A stretch of DNA of 64,000 nucleotides from NCBI RefSeq assembly GCF_024298885.1, contig NZ_CP101168.1:62001-126000 (forward strand), written 5' to 3'. Origin of the DNA: Haloglomus halophilum (GTDB lineage Archaea; Halobacteriota; Halobacteria; Halobacteriales; Haloarculaceae). Position 1 is the stretch's first letter. Each line of letters begins with the position of its first letter. Below are positions 33,599-41,885 of the stretch, piece after piece. A program made the position numbers and the translations under genes. Under the pieces are notes generated by a model that was given only the letters and a program-made list of their open reading frames with translations, ran no database searches and had not been told where the DNA came from.

Positions 33599-33894
33599 TG
33601 GGTGCACACACTTTCTTCACCAGGGTCAGCGGCACTGACGCCGACACTGCCTTCCGAAACGCCGTCGCGGATGCCAAGTACCTCCACGGACACGCCGGCT
33701 ACACCGGTACTATCGCCGAAAAGACATCATTCACTCAGATTCCCGCCGACGAAGTCGGTGACACCGACCCCGACGACTACGCCAGCCAGCTCATCGAGGA
33801 ACAGGACCCACGCATCGATAGCAAGTGGGGACCCGCCGGCTGCATCCATATCGAGGACGACACGTACCTGTTCTTCGGCTGGGCGAGCACGTAG
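33598..33894 (+). CDS. hypothetical protein, fourth operon gene
   Basis: 98 residues, starting on the last base of the preceding stop. Visible: FRNAVADAKYLHGHAGYTGT, a helix and strand motif that recalls small phage/plasmid proteins, ASQLIEEQDPRIDSKWGPAG and a final strand YLFFGWAS. No family can be named. Four genes with one-base to four-base overlaps indicate strict coupling. Confidence 0.6.
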   Translation: MGAHTFFTRVSGTDADTAFRNAVADAKYLHGHAGYTGTIAEKTSFTQIPADEVGDTDPDDYASQLIEEQDPRIDSKWGPAGCIHIEDDTYLFFGWAST

Positions 33895-33909
33895 CACCAC
33901 CCCGGAATC

Positions 33910-34044
33910 GTGCCCCACGGACACCCCGAGTCCAGAGTGATACGACCTCTTCGTGCCGGTGATATCGTCGCCTTCCCCTACCTCGACGCCGTCGGTCGCT
34001 ATACCGGTGAGGACACCGACGACAGGATTGTAGACCGACAATGA
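33910..34044 (+). CDS. 44-residue hypothetical protein
   Basis: Begins at GTG 33910, after an in-frame TAG a few codons upstream. Translation reads RPLRAGDIVAFPYLDAVGRY, an SH3-like short beta pattern, and ends with an acidic/basic tail. Support is limited to composition and position in the operon. Confidence 0.35.
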   Translation: MPHGHPESRVIRPLRAGDIVAFPYLDAVGRYTGEDTDDRIVDRQ

Positions 34045-34075
34045 GAGTGGAGCCACGAGCGGCTAGCTCACGCTC

Positions 34076-34101
34076 GTTTGTCCGGCCCTGCACGGTGGAG
34101 G
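34076..34101 (+). promoter_or_regulatory. leader motif copy 15
   Basis: GTTTGTCCGGCCCTGCACGG followed by TGGAGG. GCTAGCTCACGCTC precedes it, as before copy 5. It ends 10 nt before the ATG. Confidence 0.65.
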
Positions 34102-34111
34102 CCATCCCAAT

Positions 34112-34345
34112 ATGGAATCCAACACAGACGACCAGATCGAAGGACAGCGTATCGTCGCCATCCGTGAGATGACCCCCGCCGAACTCGACCGCGAAGGCTG
34201 GATCACCCAGCACGGGAGTTCGATACCCGCTATCGAACTCGAATCCGGCATCCTGCTGTATCCCTCGGCCGATCCCGAGGGTAACGGCCCTGGGGCACTG
34301 TTCGGCATCGACGCCGACGACACCGCGTTCGCACTCTTCCTCTGA
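34112..34345 (+). CDS. small hypothetical protein
   Basis: 77 residues with the compact pattern [40 protein letters not shown] and PGALFGID. It looks like a beta-rich single domain that is common on haloarchaeal plasmids, function unknown. GGTGGAGG of leader 15 sits at ribosome binding distance. Confidence 0.6.
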   Translation: MESNTDDQIEGQRIVAIREMTPAELDREGWITQHGSSIPAIELESGILLYPSADPEGNGPGALFGIDADDTAFALFL

Positions 34346-34556
34346 CTGTCCCGACACCCCTGACAGCCCAGTCCGACGGACCCACCAACTCAGCTCAGAC
34401 TACCTGATTCAAGGAGAGAGTCCCGCCCTTCAGGGGGGCGTGAATCCGATATCTCCAGAACAACCACAGTCGCCGCTCTGTCTGGGGCATCTCCCAGCGT
34501 TCACTTTCACCCCGGATGGCGAGTATATACTTACCGCTACGCCCTCCGTCGGTTCG

Positions 34557-35831
34557 ATGAAGCGGACCAGCACGTTCGAGGTGGTTCCTCAGTCCGACGC
34601 GGACGCGGAACTCCTCCGACGGCTGTTGGACGCTTCTGCCGCGCTCTGGAACGAGATCACCTACGAGCGCCGCGAGAATTACGCCGACCCGGACGGCGAC
34701 GTCTGGGACATCAGCGAGTATCGCGGGCGCTACGGCGGCGTTCTCGGTGCCTCGACTGTGCAACAGATCGAGCGCAAGAGCCGCGAGGCGTGGCGGTCGT
34801 TCTTCGCACTCCAGAAGAAGGGCGAGGCCAACGGCAAGCCCGGATACTGGGGCAACGCCGAAGATGGCCGCGACCTCCGCACGTACATCCGAAACACGTC
34901 GTACTCGGTCAAGTGGGGCGAATATTCCCGCCTCGAAATACTCGTCGGGCAAGACCTGAAAGACGAGTACGGACTCGGCCAACGGGAACGCCTCCGACCC
35001 GAAGTCCGGGGTGACCCCAACTGGAAGGAGTACGACAAGCAGGGCCGGTTGGAGTTGTTCTACGACGAACACGCACAGATGTTCAGGGCCTTTCAGCCGG
35101 TCACCATCGACGATTCTCGACTGGCATACCCACTGGCGGGCGAAACCGCCGCCCTGGATATCGGTGCGAACACCCTCGTCGCCTGTACGACCACGACCGG
35201 TCAGCAATACCTGTACGAAGGCCGCGACCTGTTCGAGCGATTCCGTGCGACGACGCGAGAAATTGCTCGGTTGCAGTCGCTCTTGGAGGATGGGCGATAC
35301 AGCAGTCACCGGATACGCTCGCTGTACCGACGCCGAACGAAGCGGCGCGACCACGCTCAAGATGCGCTCTGCCGCGACCTCATCGAACGGTTGTACGACG
35401 AGGGCGTCTCGACGGTGTACGTCGGGGCGCTGACCGACGTGCTGGAGACGCACTGGTCGGTTCGAGCCAACGAGAAAACGCACAACTTCTGGGCGTTCCG
35501 AGCGTTCATCGACCGGCTGGCGTGTACCGCCGAGGAATACGGTATGACCGTCGAAATCCGGTCAGAGGCGTGGACGTCCCAAGAGTGTCCACAGTGCGGG
35601 TCAACTGACCGGACGACGCGCCACCGAGACTCGCTGACGTGTCCGTGTGGCTTCGATGGCCACGCGGACCTCACGGCGTCGGAGACGTTCCTGAAGCGGC
35701 AGACGACAGCAGCACGGCCGATGGCACGGCCTGTATGCCTCAAGTGGGACGACCACAACTGGTCAGAGTCATCACGCTCAGTTCCCAACGAGGAGCATAC
35801 GAACCCGCAAGTTGCCTCCGTGGGTCGGTAA
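34557..35831 (+). CDS. tnpB: TnpB-family RNA-guided nuclease of an IS200/IS605-type element
   Basis: 424 residues; ATG 34557 chosen because TATATAC lies about 28 nt upstream and the homologous region starts [13 protein letters not shown] RuvC-like first motif [12 protein letters not shown] has Asp at about 201. The zinc ribbon has CPQC at about 344 and C-X-C at about 362, followed by the last RuvC motif GHADLTAS. Where the second acidic residue is expected ([12 protein letters not shown], about 291), Ala is present, so nuclease activity is doubtful. No tnpA is linked, as in IS1341-type elements. The left end is near 34410-34440, where a hairpin CGCCC-TTCAGGG-GGGCG occurs. Confidence 0.85.
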   Translation: MKRTSTFEVVPQSDADAELLRRLLDASAALWNEITYERRENYADPDGDVWDISEYRGRYGGVLGASTVQQIERKSREAWRSFFALQKKGEANGKPGYWGNAEDGRDLRTYIRNTSYSVKWGEYSRLEILVGQDLKDEYGLGQRERLRPEVRGDPNWKEYDKQGRLELFYDEHAQMFRAFQPVTIDDSRLAYPLAGETAALDIGANTLVACTTTTGQQYLYEGRDLFERFRATTREIARLQSLLEDGRYSSHRIRSLYRRRTKRRDHAQDALCRDLIERLYDEGVSTVYVGALTDVLETHWSVRANEKTHNFWAFRAFIDRLACTAEEYGMTVEIRSEAWTSQECPQCGSTDRTTRHRDSLTCPCGFDGHADLTASETFLKRQTTAARPMARPVCLKWDDHNWSESSRSVPNEEHTNPQVASVGR

Positions 35832-35854
35832 CCGATACCCCCAGCGCGAGGAAA

Positions 35855-35874
35855 CCCCGGCGTTTACGCCGGGG
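35855..35874 (+). repeat. right-end hairpin of the tnpB element
   Basis: Perfect stem CCCCGGCG / CGCCGGGG with a TTTA loop, 24 nt after the tnpB stop, followed by GAGGATGTC, the likely end of the element. It should form the 3' part of a guide RNA. Confidence 0.7.
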
Positions 35875-36311
35875 AGGATGTCATTACCTCTACGACGAGT
35901 ACGGAACGGCCATCCGCACCCCCTCGGAGTACGACCAACTCCTTACCAGTAGTTGGTAATACGATTTCTTTATTCACGTCTGATACTGAATGATTAGCCG
36001 GGGATTCGCCTGTGGTCGTGGTGTCCATTAGTGGCTCGTTGGCCCTCGGTTATCTAGTTTCTGTCAGTCTCATCAACGGGGATGACACGCAGTTCGCCGA
36101 AGCCGAAGCGCGAGTGTGAGCCGACTCGTGCCAGCCCGTTCCGCGCGGTCTCGACGGGCCGGTCCCCGAGGTATTTCAGCGACGTGTAGGGGGACGGCGA
36201 CGGCCTCGCTGAACAACGCCGCCACGTGCTGGTGAGCCACCGCTCGTGTGCTGTCTCGGCGGTCGTGCTCTTGTGGTCGCCGTTGTAAACAGAGAGATTG
36301 GTCCGCGGGTA

Positions 36312-36899
36312 TCATCGCGTGGTCACGACGGACGCACACGCGGACCTCGGAGACGTGGAGGTGGTCGGTGTCCCGGTAGCCAGTGGCTGGCAGACTCTCA
36401 CCGAGTAGAGTGTGTGAGTCTTCCGTTCGGGGCCGGTCCACTCGTCGTACTCGATTTCGAAATATCGCACATTAACCCACTCTCCCGGCTCAATCCCCGC
36501 CTTCCCGTCCCCGTCGATATCTGTCCCGTCCGAAACGATGAGAACACTGTCCCCAGCGGAGGTTTGGTTCCGAATCGCATCTTCGGCGTCATCCACCCAT
36601 AGTCCCCGGTCAGACGTGCGTTCGCCGCCTGTGATCCTGGCTCGCCGCTCACGGTCGCCGGGGCCTTCAACCACGATATAGAGTTTAGCGCGCTGTTTGC
36701 CGGTCACGCTCGTTGGCCTGATACTATCGTTCCCAAGATTCGTCAGTCGCAGCGACTCGTTCCCCGGGTAATACTCCGGCTGGAATCCGATTTGGGGGGA
36801 CGTGGTAGACCCTTCAGACAGTTCCGCCACGTACAGCATGCCACCACCGGCTACAGAGGCAACGGCTACGCCAATCACCGCTAGAGTTACCTTTTGCAT
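36312..36899 (-). CDS. pilin-like or single-anchor secreted protein inside the IS
   Basis: 195 residues from the ATG at 36899. A short hydrophobic N-terminal segment (MQKVTLAVIGVAVASVAGGG) is followed by a beta-rich domain: SLRLTNLGNDSIRPTSVTGK, KLYIVVEGPGDR, then SAGDSVLIVSDGTDIDGDGK. This is reminiscent of archaeal type IV pilin-like proteins (short anchor, beta domain with D-X-D-G-D-G). The last about 35 residues are unlike the rest and may come from a frame disturbed by the neighbouring junction. It sits behind a protease fragment on the same strand, so both seem captured together. Confidence 0.55.
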   Translation of the reverse strand: MQKVTLAVIGVAVASVAGGGMLYVAELSEGSTTSPQIGFQPEYYPGNESLRLTNLGNDSIRPTSVTGKQRAKLYIVVEGPGDRERRARITGGERTSDRGLWVDDAEDAIRNQTSAGDSVLIVSDGTDIDGDGKAGIEPGEWVNVRYFEIEYDEWTGPERKTHTLYSVRVCQPLATGTPTTSTSPRSACASVVTTR

Positions 36900-36940
36900 G
36901 GTTCGGTGCCTGTGTGTTATTACAAGAGTTTGTGGAATTT

Positions 36941-37100
36941 TCACGTCAGGAAGTAGCCCGGGACGCCGTTCCTGACCGCTTCTGCAGTGTTCCCAGCACA
37001 CCCGCCGAGGTAGAGATTCTTGTCGAGGAGGCCAGCGACGCACGCATCGCTGTTGCCGCCATCGTACTTGAACAGCGGGCCGCCCGAGGAGCCGTCTCGT
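36941..37100 (-). pseudogene. C-terminal fragment of a chymotrypsin-like serine protease
   Basis: On the - strand a frame reads RDGSSGGPLFKYDGG, the motif around the catalytic Ser (G-X-S-G-G-P) of trypsin-like proteases, then CVAGLLDKNLYLGGCAGNTA and a stop at 36941. No His or Asp of the triad is included and no start. It is fused at about 37100 to the transposase remnant of the IS. Confidence 0.55.
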
Positions 37101-37843
37101 ACGTCGGTGGAGACGCGCCGCTGGTGCTGCTGGTGCTTCCGGTGAAGGAGATGTCGAACGTCCCGTACTACATCCGGCGACTGCTCCGGCTCGCGGATCA
37201 CTACGTCACGGTCGACCGGGCGTACCTCGATTCGGGGTTCTATCAGGGGAACGTGGCGAGCGTGCTGGAGCAATTCGGCGTGACGTTCGTGATGCAGGCC
37301 CGGCGCGGGGCTGAGGACGTGGACCAGTTGATGCGGCAGGTCGCCGAGGGCGGCGCGGACTCACCACAGATGCGCTACGGCGTGGCCGACTACCCGGACG
37401 ATGCTCACTGGATGGTCGCGCTTCCGAAACAGAAGGCTGAGCGGCTTCAGCAGTCCGAACCGGACGATCCGACGGACATGGTGAACCTGCTCTACACCAA
37501 CGCGCCGATGACGCGAGAAACGGCCGAGTCAATCGCCGAGGACTACCGTTCGAGGTGGGGCATCGAGACAGGCTTCCGCGTCATCAAGGAGGACTTCCTT
37601 CCGAAATCACGGTCTACGACGGCGACGATGCGAACGTGGTACTTCAACTTCGCCGCGCACCTCTACAACCTCTGGGTGACGGCGAACGTCGTCCGCGCTC
37701 ACGACACTGGGAAGGAACTGGCTGGGGACCACCCGTTCACCGCTGGGCGGCTGATGCAGGCCATCGAAGACGACCCGTACGAGGCGAACATCCGCGCCGA
37801 GCCCTCAGAAACCTTAGACTTCTTCGACGGGTTGTTCTTGTAG
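37101..37843 (+). pseudogene. DDE transposase, C-terminal part (IS4-like)
   Basis: The frame contains YVTVDRAYLDSGFYQGNVAS (second catalytic Asp region), VNLLYTNAPMTRETAES and EDYRSRWGIETGFRVIKEDF, the Y-(2)-R-(3)-E-(6)-K signature of IS4-like transposases, then the closing helices. The N-terminal about 100-120 residues with the first Asp are missing and replaced by the cargo DNA, so the enzyme cannot be active. The frame is open further left but is not transposase there. Confidence 0.75.
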
Positions 37844-38013
37844 CAGATGTATCGGGGAAGAACCGAGTCAGTTGCACTCGGGACACTGAATAAAGAAATC
37901 GTATTACCAACTACTGTTACTGAGATTTCGACCGGCGAGACCACCGACCACGACCAGGAGTGGTTCGTCACGCCCGTCGATGTCCACTACTGATCAACAC
38001 TCGATTCTGTCCT

Positions 38014-38511
38014 TTACTCTCTTGCTTTCCCCGCATACTTCGTCGTTACCTCGCCTTTGGTATCCCGGAGAACGACGAAGCGATACGGCCCATGCGGACA
38101 GCCATCGCAACGAGGCCCACACGGAACTTTCCGAATCTGAACGTGCCCATATCGCGCCAACTGGTCGTCCGAGAGCGCCTTTCGCTCATCCGAGCTCATC
38201 TCCAAGAACTCTTCTTTGGCCTCCCGCTGCTGCTCGCGAGCGAGATCCTTCGCCGGCTTCTCCGCCACGGTCTTCCCCGCATCTGACGTCGAGGACATCG
38301 CTACCGGCCGCTGCTTGTATTCAAGGAGTTCCTCCGCGTACTCGATAGCCGACTCCAATCCACCGATGGTCTGTTTCTGTAGCGGCTCCCACAGGTACTT
38401 CGGCATCCCCTCCGGGGGAGGCGGCAGCTCCTCGTCATCCCCACCGTCCGTGAGGAGGACGACGGCCCCCTCGGTTGCAGTGTCGTCGACTGTCGCCACC
38501 TGGTCCGGCAT
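38014..38511 (-). CDS. hypothetical protein with DUF6788-like C-terminus
   Basis: 165 residues. The acidic N-terminus and a helical middle (GGLESAIEYAEELLEYKQRP) are followed by IRKVPCGPRCDGCPHGPYRF, with C-X3-C-X2-C and HGPY as in DUF6788-like proteins (C-G-K-X2-C-X-C...HGPY-Y). It is divergent from the gene at 38612; dyad copy 5, inverted compared with the others, lies directly at its start. Confidence 0.6.
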   Translation of the reverse strand: MPDQVATVDDTATEGAVVLLTDGGDDEELPPPPEGMPKYLWEPLQKQTIGGLESAIEYAEELLEYKQRPVAMSSTSDAGKTVAEKPAKDLAREQQREAKEEFLEMSSDERKALSDDQLARYGHVQIRKVPCGPRCDGCPHGPYRFVVLRDTKGEVTTKYAGKARE

Positions 38512-38516
38512 ACGCT

Positions 38517-38554
38517 TCCTACATTACATTCGAGCGGTATAATGTTATGTAGGA
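38517..38554. repeat. 38-nt dyad element, copy 5 (inverted)
   Basis: TCCTACAT (38517-38524) and ATGTAGGA (38547-38554). The less symmetric inner part (TCCTACATAAC) is on the right here, so the copy is inverted relative to copies 1-4. It sits 5 nt before the - strand gene and 21 nt before leader copy 16. Confidence 0.7.
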
Positions 38555-38575
38555 CAAGCAAGCCACGAACCGCCC

Positions 38576-38604
38576 GTTTGTCGCCCCCGAGTCCGCGGAG
38601 GGAA
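38576..38604 (+). promoter_or_regulatory. leader motif copy 16
   Basis: GTTTGTCGCCCCCGAGTCCG followed by CGGAGGGAA. It ends 7 nt before the ATG at 38612. Confidence 0.7.
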
Positions 38605-38611
38605 TCTCCCG

Positions 38612-39034
38612 ATGAATACAACCACTCGCAGTCACCCTGTCCTGGAGGAACAAGCCGCCGACAGTCTTGATGAGAGCATTGCTGCCGCTCGCCGCGTGCA
38701 ACACCTCAGCGCAATCGTCGCCAGTCGCCTCACTAACCCCGACCAACTCAAGCCGAACGCACTCGCGAAGGCCGTTGTCAAAGCACTCTACGAGATACAC
38801 CCACACATCCGGCTCGACGACGGTCTTGAACTTGCCACGCTCGTCGAGACGCCACCCGACACCGTCTCAACTCGCCGAACAATCGAACACGTCGTCGACG
38901 ACGCCTGTACACACCTCACCGAGTGGGGACGCTTTGAGACACCCCGGCAGAAGACTCCACAAACGGAGGTCGCTGCCGCCCTCGGAGCTGACATCACCCG
39001 CGAAGCTGATGGCGAATCCAACGTCGACTCATGA
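38612..39034 (+). CDS. hypothetical protein, helical
   Basis: 140 residues, mostly helical: VLEEQAADSLDESIAAARRV, LSAIVASRLTNPDQLKPNAL. An acidic tail closes it. The stop overlaps the next ATG by four bases. No family recognised. The leader at 38576 gives the ribosome binding site. Confidence 0.6.
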   Translation: MNTTTRSHPVLEEQAADSLDESIAAARRVQHLSAIVASRLTNPDQLKPNALAKAVVKALYEIHPHIRLDDGLELATLVETPPDTVSTRRTIEHVVDDACTHLTEWGRFETPRQKTPQTEVAAALGADITREADGESNVDS

Positions 39035-39447
39035 GCCACGACGAACCCCTGCTCGAACAGCTCCCACCTGAGAAACTTCTCGACACCGCAAATTTCCGGG
39101 TAATCACACCCGCAATCCCGATGATGGAAGCCATCGAGACCGTCGAGCAGTATCTCGAACACGAGCGGGCGAATCGGAATCGGGCAGGAATCATCCGCCG
39201 TCTCACCGATCGAATCGATGCGATCTACGAGGAGACTGGCGAGCGTCCATCCGAGACAGGATCAAAGCCGGAGTCAACACCCGAGCTAGGGCAGACCCCG
39301 CCGGTTGAGCCCATGACATCAACGACTACGATGACCGATACGCTCTCTGTCTGGACACCGTCGAGGGGACTGCTAGACCTTGTCCATGACCACGAGCCAG
39401 GCGGTCTCGCCGGCCCGTCCATGCCGCTTGCGTGGGAAGAGCTGTGA
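39031..39447 (+). CDS. hypothetical protein, second gene of the pair
   Basis: 138 residues: a helical N-terminus (MMEAIETVEQYLEHERANRN) and a proline/threonine-rich second half ending GLAGPSMPLAWEEL. It starts on the ATGA overlap with the preceding gene and its stop is 11 nt away from the end of the IS200/IS605 element, so the insertion hit just behind it. Confidence 0.55.
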   Translation: MSHDEPLLEQLPPEKLLDTANFRVITPAIPMMEAIETVEQYLEHERANRNRAGIIRRLTDRIDAIYEETGERPSETGSKPESTPELGQTPPVEPMTSTTTMTDTLSVWTPSRGLLDLVHDHEPGGLAGPSMPLAWEEL

Positions 39448-39458
39448 ACTACCCTACC

Positions 39459-40703
39459 CTACTCGCTCACGGCTGACGCCGTTCGCTCCTTGAGGGTAGG
39501 GCTTCCTGCTTCAACGACGCGCTTTGCAGACACAGGTGTATCCCCAGGGAGCGCAGTCTCCACAGGCGTTGATTCGGAGTATCCCACTCCTACATCTTCG
39601 AGGCCGCGAGAAAGAATGTTCCACGCCGCGTTCGCGTCCCTGTCCGCTTCAAACCCGCAGGCGGGACAGGAGTGTTCACGGACCCACAACGGCTTCTCCG
39701 TCGAGACACCGCACGACGCGCACTCCTTGGTCGTCCCTCGCGGGTCCACCGCTACGAAGTGCGTCCCCCCTCGTTCACACTTGTATTCGAGCAACGAGAG
39801 GAACGTCCGCCACGCCGCAGACGCGGTGTTGCGGCTGTTCGACGGCGACTCCATTATCCCCTTCACATTCAGGTCTTCGACCGCCACGAGGTCGTACTCC
39901 CGAGCGTAGTACGCCGAGAGTTTGTGCAAGAAGTCGCGGCGCTTCCGTCGGAGGTCGGCATGACACTCTGCGACCCGCCGCCGTTGCTTCTCGTAGTTGT
40001 TCGACCCTTGTTCCTTCCGCGAGAGCGTCCGTTGCTCACGCTCCAAGCGTTCGCGCTCGTCGGAGAGGTCGAGCGGCCCAACCGCCGTGCCGTCGGTGTC
40101 GTGGGCGTACTTGAGTATCCCCACGTCGATGCCAACGACTCGCTCGGGATTCTCAGGCGGTTCGGGTGGCTCGCGGTCCATTTGGACGCCGAACGTGGCG
40201 AACCACTCGCCGGTCGGTTCCTTCTTGACCGTGACCTGCTTGAGTTTCGCGTCGTCGGGGATGGCGCGGTGAAGCCGAATCGGTATGTCCGCGAGTTTTG
40301 AGAGTGACAGGACAGTCTGACCGCCCTTCTTGTCGAGCTTGAAGCCAGACTGACTGTACGTGAAACTACGGAACTCGCGCGGTGGCTTCCACTTGAGCCG
40401 ACCGACGTTGTAGCCGTTCTTCTTGAGTTCTCCGAGAGACTTGATGTTCTGCTCGATTCGCATAACGGTGGTCTGAAGCACCGTCGAATACACGTCCGAA
40501 AGGTCGTCCCACCACTCTTTCAGGGCAGGAAGTTCGTCCCGGATGGAGCGGACACGTTGGTTGAGGGTCCCCGCGCTCTCCGGAATCTCGTTGAACCGAT
40601 AGCGAGCGTGGTTGTAGAGTTGCCTACAAATGTCTCGGTGGCGGTCCAGCTCCTCACGCTGGGCGTCGGACGGCTTGAGACGGTACTTGTAGGCGTAGTA
40701 CAT
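39459..40703 (-). CDS. tnpB: TnpB RNA-guided nuclease
   Basis: 414 residues; the start MYYAYKYRLKP is one base after the tnpA stop. The three RuvC acidic residues are present: VVGIDVGILKYA, LVAVEDLNVKGI, and ADRDANAAWNIL. The zinc ribbon has CASC and CPAC. So this copy looks intact, unlike the TnpB at 34557. The N-terminus has the helix-turn pattern of the family (REELDRHRDICRQLYNHARY). Confidence 0.9.
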   Translation of the reverse strand: MYYAYKYRLKPSDAQREELDRHRDICRQLYNHARYRFNEIPESAGTLNQRVRSIRDELPALKEWWDDLSDVYSTVLQTTVMRIEQNIKSLGELKKNGYNVGRLKWKPPREFRSFTYSQSGFKLDKKGGQTVLSLSKLADIPIRLHRAIPDDAKLKQVTVKKEPTGEWFATFGVQMDREPPEPPENPERVVGIDVGILKYAHDTDGTAVGPLDLSDERERLEREQRTLSRKEQGSNNYEKQRRRVAECHADLRRKRRDFLHKLSAYYAREYDLVAVEDLNVKGIMESPSNSRNTASAAWRTFLSLLEYKCERGGTHFVAVDPRGTTKECASCGVSTEKPLWVREHSCPACGFEADRDANAAWNILSRGLEDVGVGYSESTPVETALPGDTPVSAKRVVEAGSPTLKERTASAVSE

Positions 40704-40704
40704 T

Positions 40705-41109
40705 CTACTCGCGTTGGTTCTCGACATACTGTTTCAGCACATCCAGCGATACCTGTCCCGTCGAGATGAGGCAGTACGAATCGTTCCAGAACGAGTCGCC
40801 CCACAGTTCAGTCTTCAGTTCGTCCGCGTACTCGTTGCGGATACGGCGGGCTGTCGCGCCTTTGACCGTGTTGATGAACTTCACGAGGTCTGTGGTTGGT
40901 TTCGCTCGAAACAGGATGTGTACGTGGTCGTCCTCGCCGTCGAGGTTCGTCAGTTCGACGCCGTAGTTGTCCGTGAACCCGCTGATGACCTTGTGAATGA
41001 ATTGGGTTCGCTCCTCGGTTAGCACTCCGCGCCGATACTTTGTGGCGAGTATCAGGTGGTAGTGCAGGGAAAACGTCGAGTGCGCTCCCGAGTCGAGATC
41101 GTATTCCAT
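40705..41109 (-). CDS. tnpA: TnpA, Y1 (HUH) transposase of IS200/IS605
   Basis: 134 residues from the ATG at 41109. The HUH motif is HVH in GEDDHVHILFRAKP, and the catalytic Tyr is in VLKQYVENQ at the C-terminal helix. Length agrees with the family (about 130-150). It would cut and rejoin single strands at the hairpin ends. Coupled to tnpB by one base. Confidence 0.9.
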   Translation of the reverse strand: MEYDLDSGAHSTFSLHYHLILATKYRRGVLTEERTQFIHKVISGFTDNYGVELTNLDGEDDHVHILFRAKPTTDLVKFINTVKGATARRIRNEYADELKTELWGDSFWNDSYCLISTGQVSLDVLKQYVENQRE

Positions 41110-41328
41110 TAGGTTCAGACAATACTCTGCTACCCTACTACAATAACGTTGTGACTGCGTGGGTCTGTGGGCCTGCAACCGTAGAGTGTATGGAAACCCT
41201 GTGGCGCTGTATCCCCTCCCTGCTCGCGCCTTCCCTTCGGTCGGCGCTCGCTGAGGAAGGGGGCTTAGCGCCTCAGTTCAGCTAACGAAACCGGTAGTAT
41301 CGAGATTGGAGGCTTCCCTCCCTAGCCG

Positions 41329-41362
41329 CTTTTGTGCACTCCCCCGGACTCTCCAGCGAGGC
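41329..41362 (+). promoter_or_regulatory. leader motif copy 17 (divergent variant)
   Basis: GCTTTTGTGCACTCCCCCGG followed by ACTCTCCAGCGAGG. It ends 6 nt before the ATG. The GGTG part is lost, so the assignment rests on TTTTGT-CCCCC and the position. 41151-41328 shows no gene. Confidence 0.4.
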
Positions 41363-41368
41363 CATACC

Positions 41369-41677
41369 ATGCCGTCAACAATGTGTTCTCACTGTGGTGA
41401 AGAGGTCGATGCTCGTCGCTACGGTTCGAGCGATACCATGTTTGACTGGCAGTGCCCTGCGTGTGGCAAACTCATCAGTATCGACGGAAATGCCCGCGAA
41501 CAAATCTACCGACGAGAAGTCCGCCGAGACCTCACCGAGGACATCATCGCGCTCGCTGACGAACTCCACACCGGTGGTGCCGAACCACCACCACTCTCTG
41601 TCGAACAACTCCAGACGCGTCTCGGAGAAATTCTCTCGGACGTCAACGAAGAACTCGACCGCCGAAACCCCCGTTAG
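41369..41677 (+). CDS. zinc-ribbon hypothetical protein
   Basis: 102 residues. CSHCG and CPACG form one zinc site near the N-terminus (residues 6-32), followed by helices (QIYRREVRRDLTEDIIALAD, EQLQTRLGEILSDVNEELDR). It resembles the small ribbon proteins elsewhere in this backbone. It is the last gene with a leader motif. Confidence 0.62.
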   Translation: MPSTMCSHCGEEVDARRYGSSDTMFDWQCPACGKLISIDGNAREQIYRREVRRDLTEDIIALADELHTGGAEPPPLSVEQLQTRLGEILSDVNEELDRRNPR

Positions 41678-41885
41678 CCTCGACGAACAGCCAATACCAG
41701 ATCCTCGCGACTCTCTTCTACTCCTACACCATCTCCCGGTGAGAGGAGAGCATGCTCGTGCTGTCCGACATCGGTTTCTCAGCCGACGCATCCACCTCGG
41801 GCGTCCCGAAGGGCGTCTACAAACACCCAGCCTACAATCTATTGTACCAAATCAAGGGTTCTATTGGCCCAAGAACTCCATCTAA

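Larger units (their letters stand above)
35947..37916. mobile_element. 1,970-bp insertion sequence with 30-bp inverted repeats and foreign cargo
   Basis: CAGTAGTTGGTAATACGATT... on the left and its exact complement on the right (30 bp each). TTAC on both sides (35943-35946, 37917-37920) is the target duplication. Inside, only the C-terminal part of a DDE transposase is left on the right, while the left half carries a pilin-like gene and a protease fragment on the - strand. The 380 nt between 35947 and 36311 show no clear gene. Confidence 0.8.
35882..37993 (+). pseudogene. gene split by an insertion element
   Basis: Left fragment 35882-35946 reads YLYDEYGTAIRTPSEYDQLL and is followed by the IS. 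Right fragment 37917-37993 continues in frame, after removal of the IS and one TTAC copy, as TEISTGETTDHDQEWFVTPV and ends VDVHY with a stop. So one gene was interrupted. Its 5' part lies further left and was lost or displaced by the tnpB element. The function is unknown. Confidence 0.6.
39448..41150 (-). mobile_element. complete IS200/IS605 element (tnpA-tnpB)
   Basis: Complete tnpA and tnpB on the - strand, only one base apart. The right end, at low coordinates, has CCCTACCCT (39452-39460) and AGGGTAGGG (39493-39501) as a 9-bp stem around the tnpB stop. The left end is about 41110-41150 (not exactly definable). Confidence 0.78.

Noticed and set aside
34395..35483. Long - strand open frame (362 codons) opposite the tnpB gene
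   Set aside because: It is the antisense shadow of tnpB: composition is not haloarchaeal, no motifs, and the + strand has full TnpB motifs.
36073..36441. 122-codon - strand frame inside the IS
   Set aside because: Overlaps the end of the pilin-like gene in another frame and is basic and unstructured; probably a shadow.
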